NCBI GenBank assembly: GCA_949285555.1
Contig: CASDYG010000008.1
Coordinates: 1-53,294, forward strand
Source of the DNA: an uncultured Eubacteriales bacterium
Lineage (GTDB): Bacteria; Bacillota; Clostridia; Peptostreptococcales; Anaerovoracaceae
Length of the DNA stretch: 53,294 bases
Direction of reading: 5' to 3'
Shown piece after piece: positions 12,316 through 20,570 of this stretch. Positions within the stretch are counted from its first letter, which is position 1, and every line of letters starts with the position of its first letter. A program made the position numbers and the translations under genes. Under the pieces are notes generated by a model. The model was not told the origin of the DNA, made no database searches, and saw only the letters and a list, made by a program, of their open reading frames with translations.

Positions 12316-12371
12316 TCTTTCTCCTTTCTGAGGTGACCCTCAAATTATTCGGTACCCTATAGAGTAAAGAA

Positions 12372-12460
12372 AAACCTCCTGCGTTCTGCCGAAGGAGGTT
12401 TGCAACATCTATGTCGTACCTCGGCGGGATATTAAGCCTTAGCACCCGCTGTCTTCGGTG
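12372..12460 (-). promoter_or_regulatory. Ribosomal protein L10 leader RNA
   Basis: The minus strand reads CGAAGACAGCGGGTGC, then GGCTTAATATCCCGCCGAGG and an AACCTCCT...AGGAGGTT hairpin (12373-12380 with 12393-12400) ending in a T-rich run. This is the architecture of the Firmicute L10 leader (Rfam L10_leader): a kink-turn type site bound by L10(L12)4 and a terminator-like hairpin before rplJ. It lies 57 bp upstream of rplJ and just after rplA. Confidence 0.9.
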
Positions 12461-12476
12461 TATATTCTAATTTAAC

Positions 12477-13172
12477 CTAGTTTCCAATGATTGCTGGATT
12501 TAATTTAACTCCAGGTCCCATTGTTGTCGCTACTGTTACACTTCTAAGGTATTGTCCCTTAGCGGCTGCTGGCTTTGCTTTAACAATAGCATCTAATAGT
12601 GCATCCAAGTTTTCTTTTAGCTTATCTGCGCCAAAGGAAACCTTTCCAATAGGTGTATGAATAATGTTCTGCTTGTCCAGACGATATTCCACCTTACCAG
12701 CTTTAATTTCGGCAAGTGCCTTTCCTAGATCCATAGTTACAGTTCCAGACTTAGGGTTTGGCATAAGTCCCCTAGGACCAAGCACCTTACCTAATCTTCC
12801 TACTACTCCCATCATATCAGGTGTAGCTACTACTGCATCAAAGTCAAACCATCCCTTTTGGATCTTTTCTGCCATGTCCTCAGCTCCCACAAAGTCAGCA
12901 CCTGCTTCCTCTGCTTCTGTTGCTTTTGGACCCTTGGCAAATACTAGAACCTTCTTTGTTTTACCAGTTCCGTTAGGTAAAACTATAGCTCCTCTTACCT
13001 GTTGGTCTGCGTGTCTTCCATCAACTCCAAGCTTAACATGTACTTCAACAGTCTCATCAAACTTTGCTCTAGCTGTAGAAACTACAGTCTCCATAGCCTC
13101 AGACACTTCATATAACTTGTTTTTCTCAAGCTTTTCCAGGCTAGCTTGATAGCCTTTGCCTCTCTTTGGCAT
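12477..13172 (-). CDS. rplA: 50S ribosomal protein L1
   Basis: A 231-residue L1 protein, forming the mobile L1 stalk at the E site. It starts MPKRGKGYQ and contains [20 protein letters not shown] and TVTMDLGKA signatures and the C-terminal [12 protein letters not shown] motif. It follows rplK by 45 bp. Family length and start are normal. Confidence 0.98.
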   Translation of the reverse strand: MPKRGKGYQASLEKLEKNKLYEVSEAMETVVSTARAKFDETVEVHVKLGVDGRHADQQVRGAIVLPNGTGKTKKVLVFAKGPKATEAEEAGADFVGAEDMAEKIQKGWFDFDAVVATPDMMGVVGRLGKVLGPRGLMPNPKSGTVTMDLGKALAEIKAGKVEYRLDKQNIIHTPIGKVSFGADKLKENLDALLDAIVKAKPAAAKGQYLRSVTVATTMGPGVKLNPAIIGN

Positions 13173-13217
13173 TTTTACCTCCTCGTGGTTCTAACGACAA
13201 ATGTCTCCCATCCTAAA

Positions 13218-13643
13218 TTATTCTTCTACTACGATTCCCATACTTCTAGCTGTGCCACTAACCATGCTAATAGCAGAGTCAATATTCGCAGCATTTAAGT
13301 CTGGCATTTTTACCTTTGCAATTTCTTCCACCTGAGCTCTTGTTAGTGTAGCCACCTTCTTCTTGTTAGGCTCACCAGAAGCAGCGTCAAGGCCTGCAGC
13401 TTTCTTTAACAGAACAGCAGCTGGCGGTGTCTTAGTCACAAAAGTAAATGATCTGTCGGAATATACAGTAATTACTACTGGTATAACCATTCCAGGCTGA
13501 TCCTGCGTCTTAGCATTAAACTGCTTACAGAAGTCCATGATATTCACGCCCTTCTGACCTAGAGCAGGTCCAACTGGAGGTGCTGGAGTAGCATTTCCGG
13601 CAGGAATCTGAAGCTTAATGTAACCTTCAATCTTCTTTGCCAT
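13218..13643 (-). CDS. rplK: 50S ribosomal protein L11
   Basis: A 141-residue L11 protein at the GTPase-associated centre. It contains the proline-rich N-terminal segment [19 protein letters not shown] and the C-terminal rRNA-binding part ending GTARSMGI. An AGGAG site lies 7-9 bp upstream. A 161-bp spacer separates it from nusG and may hold the L1-binding leader, which I could not confirm. Confidence 0.98.
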   Translation of the reverse strand: MAKKIEGYIKLQIPAGNATPAPPVGPALGQKGVNIMDFCKQFNAKTQDQPGMVIPVVITVYSDRSFTFVTKTPPAAVLLKKAAGLDAASGEPNKKKVATLTRAQVEEIAKVKMPDLNAANIDSAISMVSGTARSMGIVVEE

Positions 13644-13804
13644 AATCTCTCCTTTCTTAATTTTTATAATGAATCGAATTGGTATGATAAATCATATAAT
13701 CGATAACATTAGCTTTTCCATGGCTGAACTTTCTCTTATATAGATGCCTTTTTATCCTAATAGGTACTTGATAAACCATAAATTGCTGTGGACAAAATAT
13801 ACGC

Positions 13805-14380
13805 TTAGCCATCTAGCTTATCTACATTACGAAACTCCAGCTCCACAGGTGTTTCTCGACCTAAAACTGTCATCTTCACACCTAAAGTCTGCTTTTCAGG
13901 GTTAATCTTTTCGATCACTGCTACGAAGCCTTCAAATGGTCCACTGATAACCTTGATCGTCTCTCCGACCTCCATATCTAAATCAATATGAACCTTCTCC
14001 ACACCCATTCTAACAGTTTCTTCCTTTGTTAATGGTATAGGATTTGCCCCATTGCCAACAAAGCCTGTTACACCCTGTGTATTTCTAACCAAATACCAAG
14101 TCTCATTATTAACGATCATCTTTATGAGTACATATCCAGGAAATCGCTTTTTGGCTTCCTTCCTGATTTTGCCAGTCTTAGAGTCTAAAATGTCATCCAT
14201 CGGGATAGATACTTCCACAATCTCGTCTTGCATCCCTCTGTTTTCCACCATTTTCTCAATGCTGGTCTTAACCTTTTTTTCGTGTCCAGAATAAGTATGT
14301 ACTACGTACCAATGGGCTTGACCGTCACCTCTTATCCCCTCTCCACTAATAGGGGATGCGCCCGTAACCTTTTCTGACAT
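13805..14380 (-). CDS. nusG: Transcription elongation/antitermination factor NusG
   Basis: A 191-residue NusG. The NGN domain begins after a short N-terminal extension at WYVVHTYSGHEKKV, with the RNAP-contacting FPGYVLIKM segment; the KOW domain contains GPFEGFVAVIEKINPEKQTL. NusG binds the RNA polymerase clamp and influences pausing and coupling. It overlaps the standard secE-nusG-rplK order, 22 bp after secE. Confidence 0.98.
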   Translation of the reverse strand: MSEKVTGASPISGEGIRGDGQAHWYVVHTYSGHEKKVKTSIEKMVENRGMQDEIVEVSIPMDDILDSKTGKIRKEAKKRFPGYVLIKMIVNNETWYLVRNTQGVTGFVGNGANPIPLTKEETVRMGVEKVHIDLDMEVGETIKVISGPFEGFVAVIEKINPEKQTLGVKMTVLGRETPVELEFRNVDKLDG

Positions 14381-14402
14381 GTCCTCTCCTTCTCTTTTGG
14401 GC

Positions 14403-14651
14403 CTACTGAATACCCAGAACGCTTCTAAGTGCTAAAAGTACTCCAGAATCAATCAGCCAAAATGCAAGGGCAAAGAAAGCACACGCTCCGAGCACAACAG
14501 CTGTAAATGTACCCAACTCTTTCTTTGTGGGCCAAACAACCTTGCTCAGTTCTTTCTTTACACCTTTGAAGTATTCCTTCATGCTGCCTTTTTTTCTGCT
14601 TTTTGCTTTTGCAACAGCATTTCTCTTTATACTTTCCCTATTTATTGCCAT
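14403..14651 (-). CDS. secE: Preprotein translocase subunit SecE
   Basis: An 82-residue SecE read from the ATG at 14651. A longer frame starts at a TTG at 14663 that overlaps the TTGGAG Shine-Dalgarno, so the shorter form is preferred. The family signature EYFKGVKKELSKVVWPTKKE is followed by one membrane helix (about residues 53-74). SecE stabilises SecY in the translocon. Position between rpmG and nusG is standard. Confidence 0.95.
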   Translation of the reverse strand: MAINRESIKRNAVAKAKSRKKGSMKEYFKGVKKELSKVVWPTKKELGTFTAVVLGACAFFALAFWLIDSGVLLALRSVLGIQ

Positions 14652-14674
14652 TGTTTTCTCCAAATCTACTATAA

Positions 14675-14824
14675 CTACTTAGTTTCCTTGTGCAAAGTAG
14701 TCTTCTGGCAGTGCTTGCAATACTTATTAGCTTCTAGCCTGTCAGGATCGTTTTTCTTGTTTTTTACAGTGTTGTAATTTCTGTTCTTGCATTCAGTGCA
14801 AGCCATTGTAACTTTAACTCTCAT
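14675..14824 (-). CDS. rpmG: 50S ribosomal protein L33
   Basis: A 49-residue L33 protein beginning [13 protein letters not shown] and carrying two CxxC pairs (CTEC and CKHC), so it is the zinc-binding form. It ends [10 protein letters not shown], typical of the family. It is the first gene of the rpmG-secE-nusG operon and is preceded by a strong promoter at 14923-14951 and an AAAGGTGAT ribosome binding site. Confidence 0.96.
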   Translation of the reverse strand: MRVKVTMACTECKNRNYNTVKNKKNDPDRLEANKYCKHCQKTTLHKETK

Positions 14825-14922
14825 GGTATCACCTTTCTTAATATATTAAATAACACTAAAAGGTAGGGCAACGCCCCACTTCCCAAATATATTCATAGTG
14901 TAAACTCTAAAGTTGCCTATAT

Positions 14923-14951
14923 ATGTTATTACAAAACCTATACATTGTCAA
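14923..14951 (-). promoter_or_regulatory. Promoter of rpmG-secE-nusG operon
   Basis: On the minus strand a perfect -35 TTGACA (14946-14951) and a -10 TAACAT (14923-14928) are spaced by 17 bp, about 100 bp upstream of rpmG. The leader between them and rpmG contains a short GGGC/GCCC hairpin of unknown meaning. Confidence 0.85.
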
Positions 14952-15183
14952 GTTAAAAACGTTAAAAATCACCTGCATCTATACCGTTATAATTTTTATG
15001 TATGATTTCACTTTAAATCATTTAAAATATTATTAAAAGTCTTTATACATATAATATTAAACTTTTTGAATCTCTTTTCTTCTCTCTTAGTACAGCTTTA
15101 AGCCTAATCCTTAATAAAACTCCACCTTACTTTTGTTGTCAAACTTAAAAAGGACGCATCCATTATGCGCCCTCCCTTCATCT
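14952..15183. other. Spacer between LCP gene and rpmG promoter
   Basis: No gene was seen. The stretch is AT-rich and carries only the LCP-gene terminator at 15147-15172. Together with the rpmG leader it makes a 359-bp gap separating the ribosomal protein block from the LCP/asnS genes. Confidence 0.6.
15147..15172 (-). terminator. Terminator of LCP-family gene
   Basis: On the minus strand GGGCGCAT, a 5-nt loop and ATGCGTCC form an 8-bp stem (one G-U) followed by TTTTT, starting 11 bp after the stop of the LCP gene. Confidence 0.9.
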
Positions 15184-16611
15184 TTACTCATTCATCACCG
15201 ATATAATTTTATCTCTTGCTTCATTTATACTGTCCTCATCCTGGTCCATGATGTATCCAACTGCTCCTCCGGCTGAATATAGAGGTCTTGCATTTCCTTC
15301 ACCTGTAATATTTTGGTTTTCTATACTCCATGCACCCATGTTTATGAGCTGTCTAAAAGTGATTTCTTGCAGTTCCTTCGAAGTAAAGTTGGTGTCAATC
15401 TGATCCTTTAGCGAATTTACTATAGTAATAAACTTTGTAAGTATGGTTTTTTTGCTCGTTACTTTATCAAATATCGACTTGAACACCTTCTGCTGGTTGC
15501 TGTTTCTGTGCAAATCTCCTTCCTGATATGAATTACGCTCTCTGGCAAACATCAGAGCAATGTCACCATTCATATGATTCATACCCTTATGTATCACCCA
15601 TAGTCTGCCATCACCGTAGTAATCCCCTTCGTCCAGCTCTATATCGGAATCCACGTCTATACCGCCTATGGCATCTATCAGTTTTACAAACGTAGTGAAA
15701 TTGATTTTCACCGTATAATTTATGTCAATATCCAGCAAATCCTCTACTGCATAGGCCGATGCCTGCGCTCCATAAAGCCCTGCATGAGTAAGCTTGTCGA
15801 GTGCATCATCATGGTCTCTTAGATTTATTGCATAATCTCTCGGTATTGATGTTAAGAGAATTTTTTTCGTTTTAGGATTTATCGTAGCTATCATATTAAC
15901 ATCGGATCTGCCTTCTTTATCTATCGGTCCGTATGTGTCCATGCCGAGCAATAGCACATTGAAGGATTCTTTACCAATTTTGGCGGGCTTACTCCTTGCC
16001 CCTGACTTTACCTTAGCTGTAATGACGCCTATCTGTTTCATATCATCAAAAAAGGTATCCGAAATTTTGGCCATATACTCTTTTTCTTCACTGTTCAAGG
16101 CCACCATCTCAGCTTCCCCTGAAATTCCTAAAGTGCCTAAAGTTGGAATGTCATCTTCTTCATCACAGTCTAATCCTAAATTTTCTACAGCCTCAGTAAT
16201 TCCATCACGCTTATACTTAGGGCAATCTCCATTTATGTGGATCGTTCCTTCCTTTACATCCGCCAAGCTATCATGTTCATAGTCCGTTCTAGCGTAGATG
16301 TAGTAATCCATTGGAAGTCCCTCAGCTCCGCTAATTTCATCAAACAGATGCATTGCAAAACCCATATAGACCGTGCCTAATACAAATGTAGGAATCAGCA
16401 GAAGCGACAGAAACCACGCAATTACCTTTCGACTACGCTTTATATTTTTAAAATATAAAGGCGGAAATATGAATAGGCTTACGATTAAGCTTACACCTAT
16501 CGCAATTATCATTAGATGATTAGGCAATAGATGCAAGTAAAAGATTATTGCAAGAAAAGCAATCAGTGTTAAGCAATAAATTATCCCCCAAAGCTTACTT
16601 ATTACTCTCAT
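15184..16611 (-). CDS. LytR-CpsA-Psr (LCP) family protein
   Basis: A 475-residue membrane protein of the LCP family, enzymes that transfer phosphodiester-linked polymers (teichoic acids, capsule or similar glycans) to peptidoglycan. Three hydrophobic helices occupy about residues 7-28, 31-50 and 64-84; most LCP proteins have one. The extracytoplasmic LCP domain spans about 217-385, with FNVLLLGMD, GRSDVNM, IPRDY, ARERN and RNSNQQ motifs; the conserved Asp and Arg residues needed for pyrophosphate binding are present. A 130-residue linker precedes it. The ribosome binding site is weak (GAGGG). It follows asnS by 41 bp and has its own terminator. The polymer it attaches cannot be told from sequence. 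Confidence 0.9.
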   Translation of the reverse strand: MRVISKLWGIIYCLTLIAFLAIIFYLHLLPNHLMIIAIGVSLIVSLFIFPPLYFKNIKRSRKVIAWFLSLLLIPTFVLGTVYMGFAMHLFDEISGAEGLPMDYYIYARTDYEHDSLADVKEGTIHINGDCPKYKRDGITEAVENLGLDCDEEDDIPTLGTLGISGEAEMVALNSEEKEYMAKISDTFFDDMKQIGVITAKVKSGARSKPAKIGKESFNVLLLGMDTYGPIDKEGRSDVNMIATINPKTKKILLTSIPRDYAINLRDHDDALDKLTHAGLYGAQASAYAVEDLLDIDINYTVKINFTTFVKLIDAIGGIDVDSDIELDEGDYYGDGRLWVIHKGMNHMNGDIALMFARERNSYQEGDLHRNSNQQKVFKSIFDKVTSKKTILTKFITIVNSLKDQIDTNFTSKELQEITFRQLINMGAWSIENQNITGEGNARPLYSAGGAVGYIMDQDEDSINEARDKIISVMNE

Positions 16612-16652
16612 TTTACCCTCGATTTCTTAAAATGTTATTAGTTTTAATAGTT

Positions 16653-18041
16653 TTAAAATTCGGCGTTCCTTGGCGTTCTAGGGAACGGAATTACGTCTCT
16701 GATATTACTCATACCACTTAGGTACATGAGGATTCGCTCAAACCCCATTCCAAAGCCTGCATGCTTTACGCCACCGTATTTTCTAAGATCTAGATACCAC
16801 CACATTTCTTCCTCGCCAACTCCCATTTCCTTCATACGAGCTTGCAGTATATCCATTCTTTCTTCTCTCTGACTTCCTCCAACTATCTCTCCGACTCCAG
16901 GAACCAGCAGGTCGCAAGCTGCCACGGTCTTTCCGTCATCGTTCATCCTCATGTAGAAAGCTTTAATCTCCTTTGGATAGTCGGTAACAAATACTGGACC
17001 TTCAAATATTTTTTCAGTCAAATATCTCTCATGCTCCGTCTGAAGATCAACACCCCACTCTACTGGATATTCAAAATTATGTCCTGACTCTTTCAAGAGC
17101 TTAATAGCTTCGGTGTAAGTCACTCTCTTAAAATCAGATTTTGCCAGAGTGCTCATTCTCTCCAAAACTCCCTTTGCAATAAATGAATCGAAAAATTTCA
17201 TTTCTTCCTTGGCATTTTCCAGTACATAATTGATTATGTATTTTATGAGATCCTCTGCAAGCTTCATATTATCTTCTAAATCGGCAAAAGCTATCTCTGG
17301 CTCTATCATCCAAAATTCAGATGCATGTCTTGGTGTATTGGAGTTTTCGGCTCTAAATGTCGGCCCAAATGTATATACATTTTTAAAAGCCAGCGCAAAT
17401 ATTTCCGCCTCTAGTTGTCCACTTACCGTAAGGCCCGCTTGTTTACCAAAAAAGTCCCTCGAATAATCTATTGATTTATCACTTCCGGAAATTGCATCTA
17501 AATCTAATGTCGTAACCTGAAACAGTTCTCCTGCTCCTTCACAATCATTTGCGGTAATAATTGGTGTATGAGCATATACAAAGCCTCTCTCATTGAAAAA
17601 CTTATGTATGGCAAATGCTACTATTGAGCGTAGCCTGAAAACTGCCATGAAGGTATTACTTCTAGGTCTTAGGTGGGCAATTTCTCTCAAAAATTCTAAG
17701 GTGTGACGCTTTTTCTGAAGAGGATAGTCGCTATCTGAATCAGCCTCAAGACTAATCTTGTCCGCCTTAATTTCAAAAGGCTGTTTTGCCTCCGGTGTGA
17801 CTATCAAAGTTCCTTCTACTGTTATGGCACTTGAAATGGATATCTTGCTTATTTTAGCAAAATCCCCTAATTCCGATTCATATACTACCTGCACCGGAGC
17901 AAAGCAGGTCCCGTCATTGATAGACATAAAGCCAAACTTATTCGAACTTCTATTTCCCTTTACCCATCCTTCTATAGTTACCTTTTGTCCATCAAGCTCT
18001 TCATATTTTTTATGCAACTCTACAATATCTATAACAGCCAT
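16653..18041 (-). CDS. asnS: Asparaginyl-tRNA synthetase
   Basis: A 462-residue class II synthetase that charges tRNA-Asn. The N-terminal OB-fold anticodon-binding domain ([18 protein letters not shown]) is followed by the class II core with motif 2 ([25 protein letters not shown]) and motif 3 ([15 protein letters not shown]). Ends PRTPRNAEF, typical of AsnRS rather than AspRS. AGGAGA precedes the ATG. No T-box was seen upstream; the leader is short. Confidence 0.97.
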   Translation of the reverse strand: MAVIDIVELHKKYEELDGQKVTIEGWVKGNRSSNKFGFMSINDGTCFAPVQVVYESELGDFAKISKISISSAITVEGTLIVTPEAKQPFEIKADKISLEADSDSDYPLQKKRHTLEFLREIAHLRPRSNTFMAVFRLRSIVAFAIHKFFNERGFVYAHTPIITANDCEGAGELFQVTTLDLDAISGSDKSIDYSRDFFGKQAGLTVSGQLEAEIFALAFKNVYTFGPTFRAENSNTPRHASEFWMIEPEIAFADLEDNMKLAEDLIKYIINYVLENAKEEMKFFDSFIAKGVLERMSTLAKSDFKRVTYTEAIKLLKESGHNFEYPVEWGVDLQTEHERYLTEKIFEGPVFVTDYPKEIKAFYMRMNDDGKTVAACDLLVPGVGEIVGGSQREERMDILQARMKEMGVGEEEMWWYLDLRKYGGVKHAGFGMGFERILMYLSGMSNIRDVIPFPRTPRNAEF

Positions 18042-18085
18042 TTTGCCATCTCCTATTTTATATTTATATCTAATTGACTCAAGGA

Positions 18086-18094
18086 ATTATACCA
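18086..18094 (-). promoter_or_regulatory. asnS extended -10 promoter
   Basis: On the minus strand TGGTATAAT forms an extended -10 with a perfect TATAAT (18086-18091), 44 bp upstream of asnS. No good -35 is visible at 17 bp. Confidence 0.55.
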
Positions 18095-18124
18095 CATTTT
18101 TGATATTTTCTGTAGCTATTTTTA

Positions 18125-18850
18125 CTATTTAATCTCCTTAACATAGGTAAGCTTATTTTCAGAAAAAGAACTGAGTCTAAATCCCTCGTATTGAAACTCT
18201 TTAAAAGCTTCCATATCTAAGGTTTGAATTTTAAGATCACATATGAATCTAACCATCTGACCTCGGCTTTTCTTTATAAGCATATTATTACTTCGTTTCT
18301 TACCACCCTTCAAAATTATAAACTCAAATCCCACCAGATTTACAGGCGTGTCCTTTAGCAAATCTTCTCCATATTCCTTGCTGGCAAGGTTGAAGACAAC
18401 ATCTTCCTTTTGTAATACAGCAGTTACTTTAGGCTTCCATATTTCTTTCAACATCCTATGATTTTCCATGTCAAGTCTGTAAGGCAATATATTGTCTTCT
18501 GGTCGCAACATACCATAAAATGCAGACATTATTCGCAAATGTTCATTCATGAAGTTGAAAGTGTTCTCTTCCATGTCCAAGGTTCCTATGTTTTTGAATA
18601 CTGCACCGCTATATGTGTTAATAGCTGCTCGACCATAGCTACAAAGCTCTTTTAGATTTAATTCCCTGATACGTTCAAACTCCATATTACATATTTTATC
18701 TGAAGCTCCTAATAGTCCTTTGAACTCATCATAATTCATGGATTTAAGCCAGTTTAAGATTTCTTCACTTTGTTCTAAGAACACAGGGATCCCTTGCCCC
18801 TTAACATTCGTTTCCACCTTTGTTTTAGATGGCGAAATAATAATTTTCAT
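18125..18850 (-). CDS. yaaA: YaaA family (UPF0246) peroxide-stress protein
   Basis: A 241-residue protein of the YaaA/DUF328 family. It begins with the signature MKIIISPSKT and retains CSYGRAAINTYSGAVF and FYGMLRPEDNILPYRLDM. In E. coli YaaA protects against hydrogen peroxide by lowering free iron and binds DNA; its role in anaerobic Firmicutes is not established. Length is normal. It is separated from asnS by 83 bp and probably has its own promoter. Confidence 0.92.
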   Translation of the reverse strand: MKIIISPSKTKVETNVKGQGIPVFLEQSEEILNWLKSMNYDEFKGLLGASDKICNMEFERIRELNLKELCSYGRAAINTYSGAVFKNIGTLDMEENTFNFMNEHLRIMSAFYGMLRPEDNILPYRLDMENHRMLKEIWKPKVTAVLQKEDVVFNLASKEYGEDLLKDTPVNLVGFEFIILKGGKKRSNNMLIKKSRGQMVRFICDLKIQTLDMEAFKEFQYEGFRLSSFSENKLTYVKEIK

Positions 18851-19301
18851 ATAGCCCTGCTTTCTACTAATTTATACATACACTCATATTGTAATCGACA
18901 TATGACGATAAATCAATCACCACCTTGAAGGCTTTAAATTATATTTTAAAAATTTGTTTGATATATCTTGTTTAGCTTTCTACTTCATCCTCCATTTGAT
19001 AGTTTTTGTGGCTTTATAGCAAACAACCTCACACCTACGTCATGAGATGATATATTTTTTAACTGTCGTTGTTCCGTTTAGTATAGTCCTTTATATTTTA
19101 CTGACTGCGTTACATCTATTACTATCAATAATTACTTTTATACCTATCTCATCTTCAGCAATATATGTCACAATTGAAAATAGGTATATAGTATATAAAA
19201 AACAGGTGTTACTGAGATTATATAAACCATAGTAACACCTGTTTAATTTCATTTGAGGGCAAAAACGTTCCTCTTTTAATTATCCTCTGCAAATTATATG
19301 C
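18851..19301. other. Intergenic region yaaA / CPBP protease
   Basis: No gene is supported. It holds the CPBP-gene terminator at 19197-19244 and AT-rich DNA expected to carry the yaaA promoter. A 61-codon plus-strand frame at 19047-19232 is hydrophobic but lacks a ribosome binding site and runs into the terminator stem, so it is not called. Confidence 0.6.
19197..19244 (-). terminator. Terminator of CPBP protease gene
   Basis: Perfect 14-bp arms at 19200-19213 and 19231-19244 with a 17-nt loop. On the minus strand the stem runs into a T6 tract, 57 bp after the CPBP stop codon. Confidence 0.85.
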
Positions 19302-20201
19302 TTACATTACAGCCTTTCTGTTTTTTACAAAAATATCATAGATTAGCCACAATATAATTACTAGCTGCACGATGACGCTGACGATACTTCCCTCAACTCC
19401 AAATTCTCCCCCAGATATTACTGTATTTCCTTGCGTCTTTACAAGTATGAATGCATCTCCAGTTGGAGTACCACTCACTGGGAAGTTAAAAATATTGCCC
19501 TGGAAGCAGTTCCACGCCGTATGAAAACCAGAAGGTGCCCAGATGTTACCTCTCTTCATCATAAACAAGTATGCAAATATGCCGAACAAGAACAAATCCA
19601 GTACAGGGAGTATCCCCATATTATCGTTTCCAAGGTGCATTGCCATAAAGAAAGTTGCTGATACGATGATTCCAACAACTACACTATTTTTTCTTGATAT
19701 GTGATTACCTATCCAGCTTCTGCTCAGCACTTCTTCAGCATTACCCTGAATACACCAAGCTATAACAATCGGTATAAATCTGACTAACAGCCTTGCATTG
19801 AACTGAAAGCCCACGATTTTAACGCCCCCAAGCGCCCACATAATAAGTACAGAGACTACAAGCATTGCAGCACCTAGCACCCATCCAATGCCATACTCTT
19901 TAAGCCAGCCCTTTTTCACAAAACCTAATTCATGCCACGAATTCTTTTGAAATACCTTAGCAATCAAAAGAGTTCCAATAGTAATTAGCGCGAAAAATAA
20001 CAGCTCAATCAAATTTTTATTATATGCATTTTTTTCTATAACGCTATATATAGGCTTCTGCAATCTTTCAAACAGCTCATCATACACAAGTAGCAATACG
20101 ACCGCCGCCAAGAGGACCCACATGCTTGTAAGCTTAACCCTTATCTTAGCCAATCCGCCTTCAATAGTAGCAGGGCTTTCCCACATCAAACTATTCTTCA
20201 T
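19302..20201 (-). CDS. CPBP family intramembrane glutamic endopeptidase
   Basis: A 299-residue multi-pass membrane protein of the CPBP (Rce1/Abi-like) family. The three catalytic motifs are visible: EEVLSR at 156-161 (EExxxR), an FxxxH-type FMAMH ending at H189, and FHTAWN at 226-231 (HxxxN). About seven to eight hydrophobic segments are predicted by eye. In bacteria these proteases are linked to bacteriocin immunity, signal peptide processing or lipid-pathway control; the substrate here is unknown and no bacteriocin gene is adjacent. It is divergent from nrdAB. Confidence 0.88.
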   Translation of the reverse strand: MKNSLMWESPATIEGGLAKIRVKLTSMWVLLAAVVLLLVYDELFERLQKPIYSVIEKNAYNKNLIELLFFALITIGTLLIAKVFQKNSWHELGFVKKGWLKEYGIGWVLGAAMLVVSVLIMWALGGVKIVGFQFNARLLVRFIPIVIAWCIQGNAEEVLSRSWIGNHISRKNSVVVGIIVSATFFMAMHLGNDNMGILPVLDLFLFGIFAYLFMMKRGNIWAPSGFHTAWNCFQGNIFNFPVSGTPTGDAFILVKTQGNTVISGGEFGVEGSIVSVIVQLVIILWLIYDIFVKNRKAVM

Positions 20202-20570
20202 ACCTTACTCCAATCATAATATTTAAACTTAGGTTGACAAAAACCACTAAAATATTTAATTTATAATCTAAAATGCCCGTATATTTTCAGTGATATTGTC
20301 TCCTTAAATGTCTTATGTATTATAATATCATAAAAATTCATTTTTTGAATATTTAAAAGAAAAATTTTTGAAAAGTTTATATATTTTCATGAAATTCCTT
20401 ATATTATTTCCCCCAAAAATATGATATAATATAGTCTCACTATGGCATGTCAACGACCTGCCTATTTTATTTATTTCTTACAATTTACAGACATCTAGTG
20501 AAGCTTGAAAATTCAATCTTTTAAGCTTTCATATCTTTCATGCTAATACAATTTAATTTAGGAGGAGTCA
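20202..20570. other. Divergent promoter region CPBP protease / nrdAB
   Basis: No gene. On the plus strand an extended -10 (TGATATAAT, 20422-20430) gives an nrdA leader of about 135 nt with AAGCTT...AAGCTT arms around 20500-20530. I saw no convincing NrdR box pair. The CPBP promoter must lie on the minus strand here but is not obvious. Confidence 0.5.
20422..20430 (+). promoter_or_regulatory. nrdA extended -10 promoter
   Basis: TGATATAAT, an extended -10 with a perfect TATAAT at 20425-20430. The -35 region is poor. It precedes nrdA by 140 bp. Confidence 0.5.

Noticed and set aside
18042-18124. T-box leader before asnS
   Set aside because: The leader is only about 40 nt after the TATAAT and has no T-box sequence or antiterminator.
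19047-19232. Plus-strand 61-codon hydrophobic frame between yaaA and the CPBP gene
   Set aside because: No ribosome binding site, and its end overlaps the perfect 14-bp terminator stem. The hydrophobicity follows from AT-rich DNA.
20431-20570. NrdR boxes or a cobalamin riboswitch before nrdA
   Set aside because: ATATAATATAG is better explained as the -10; no paired boxes were seen, and the enzyme is class I, not B12-dependent.
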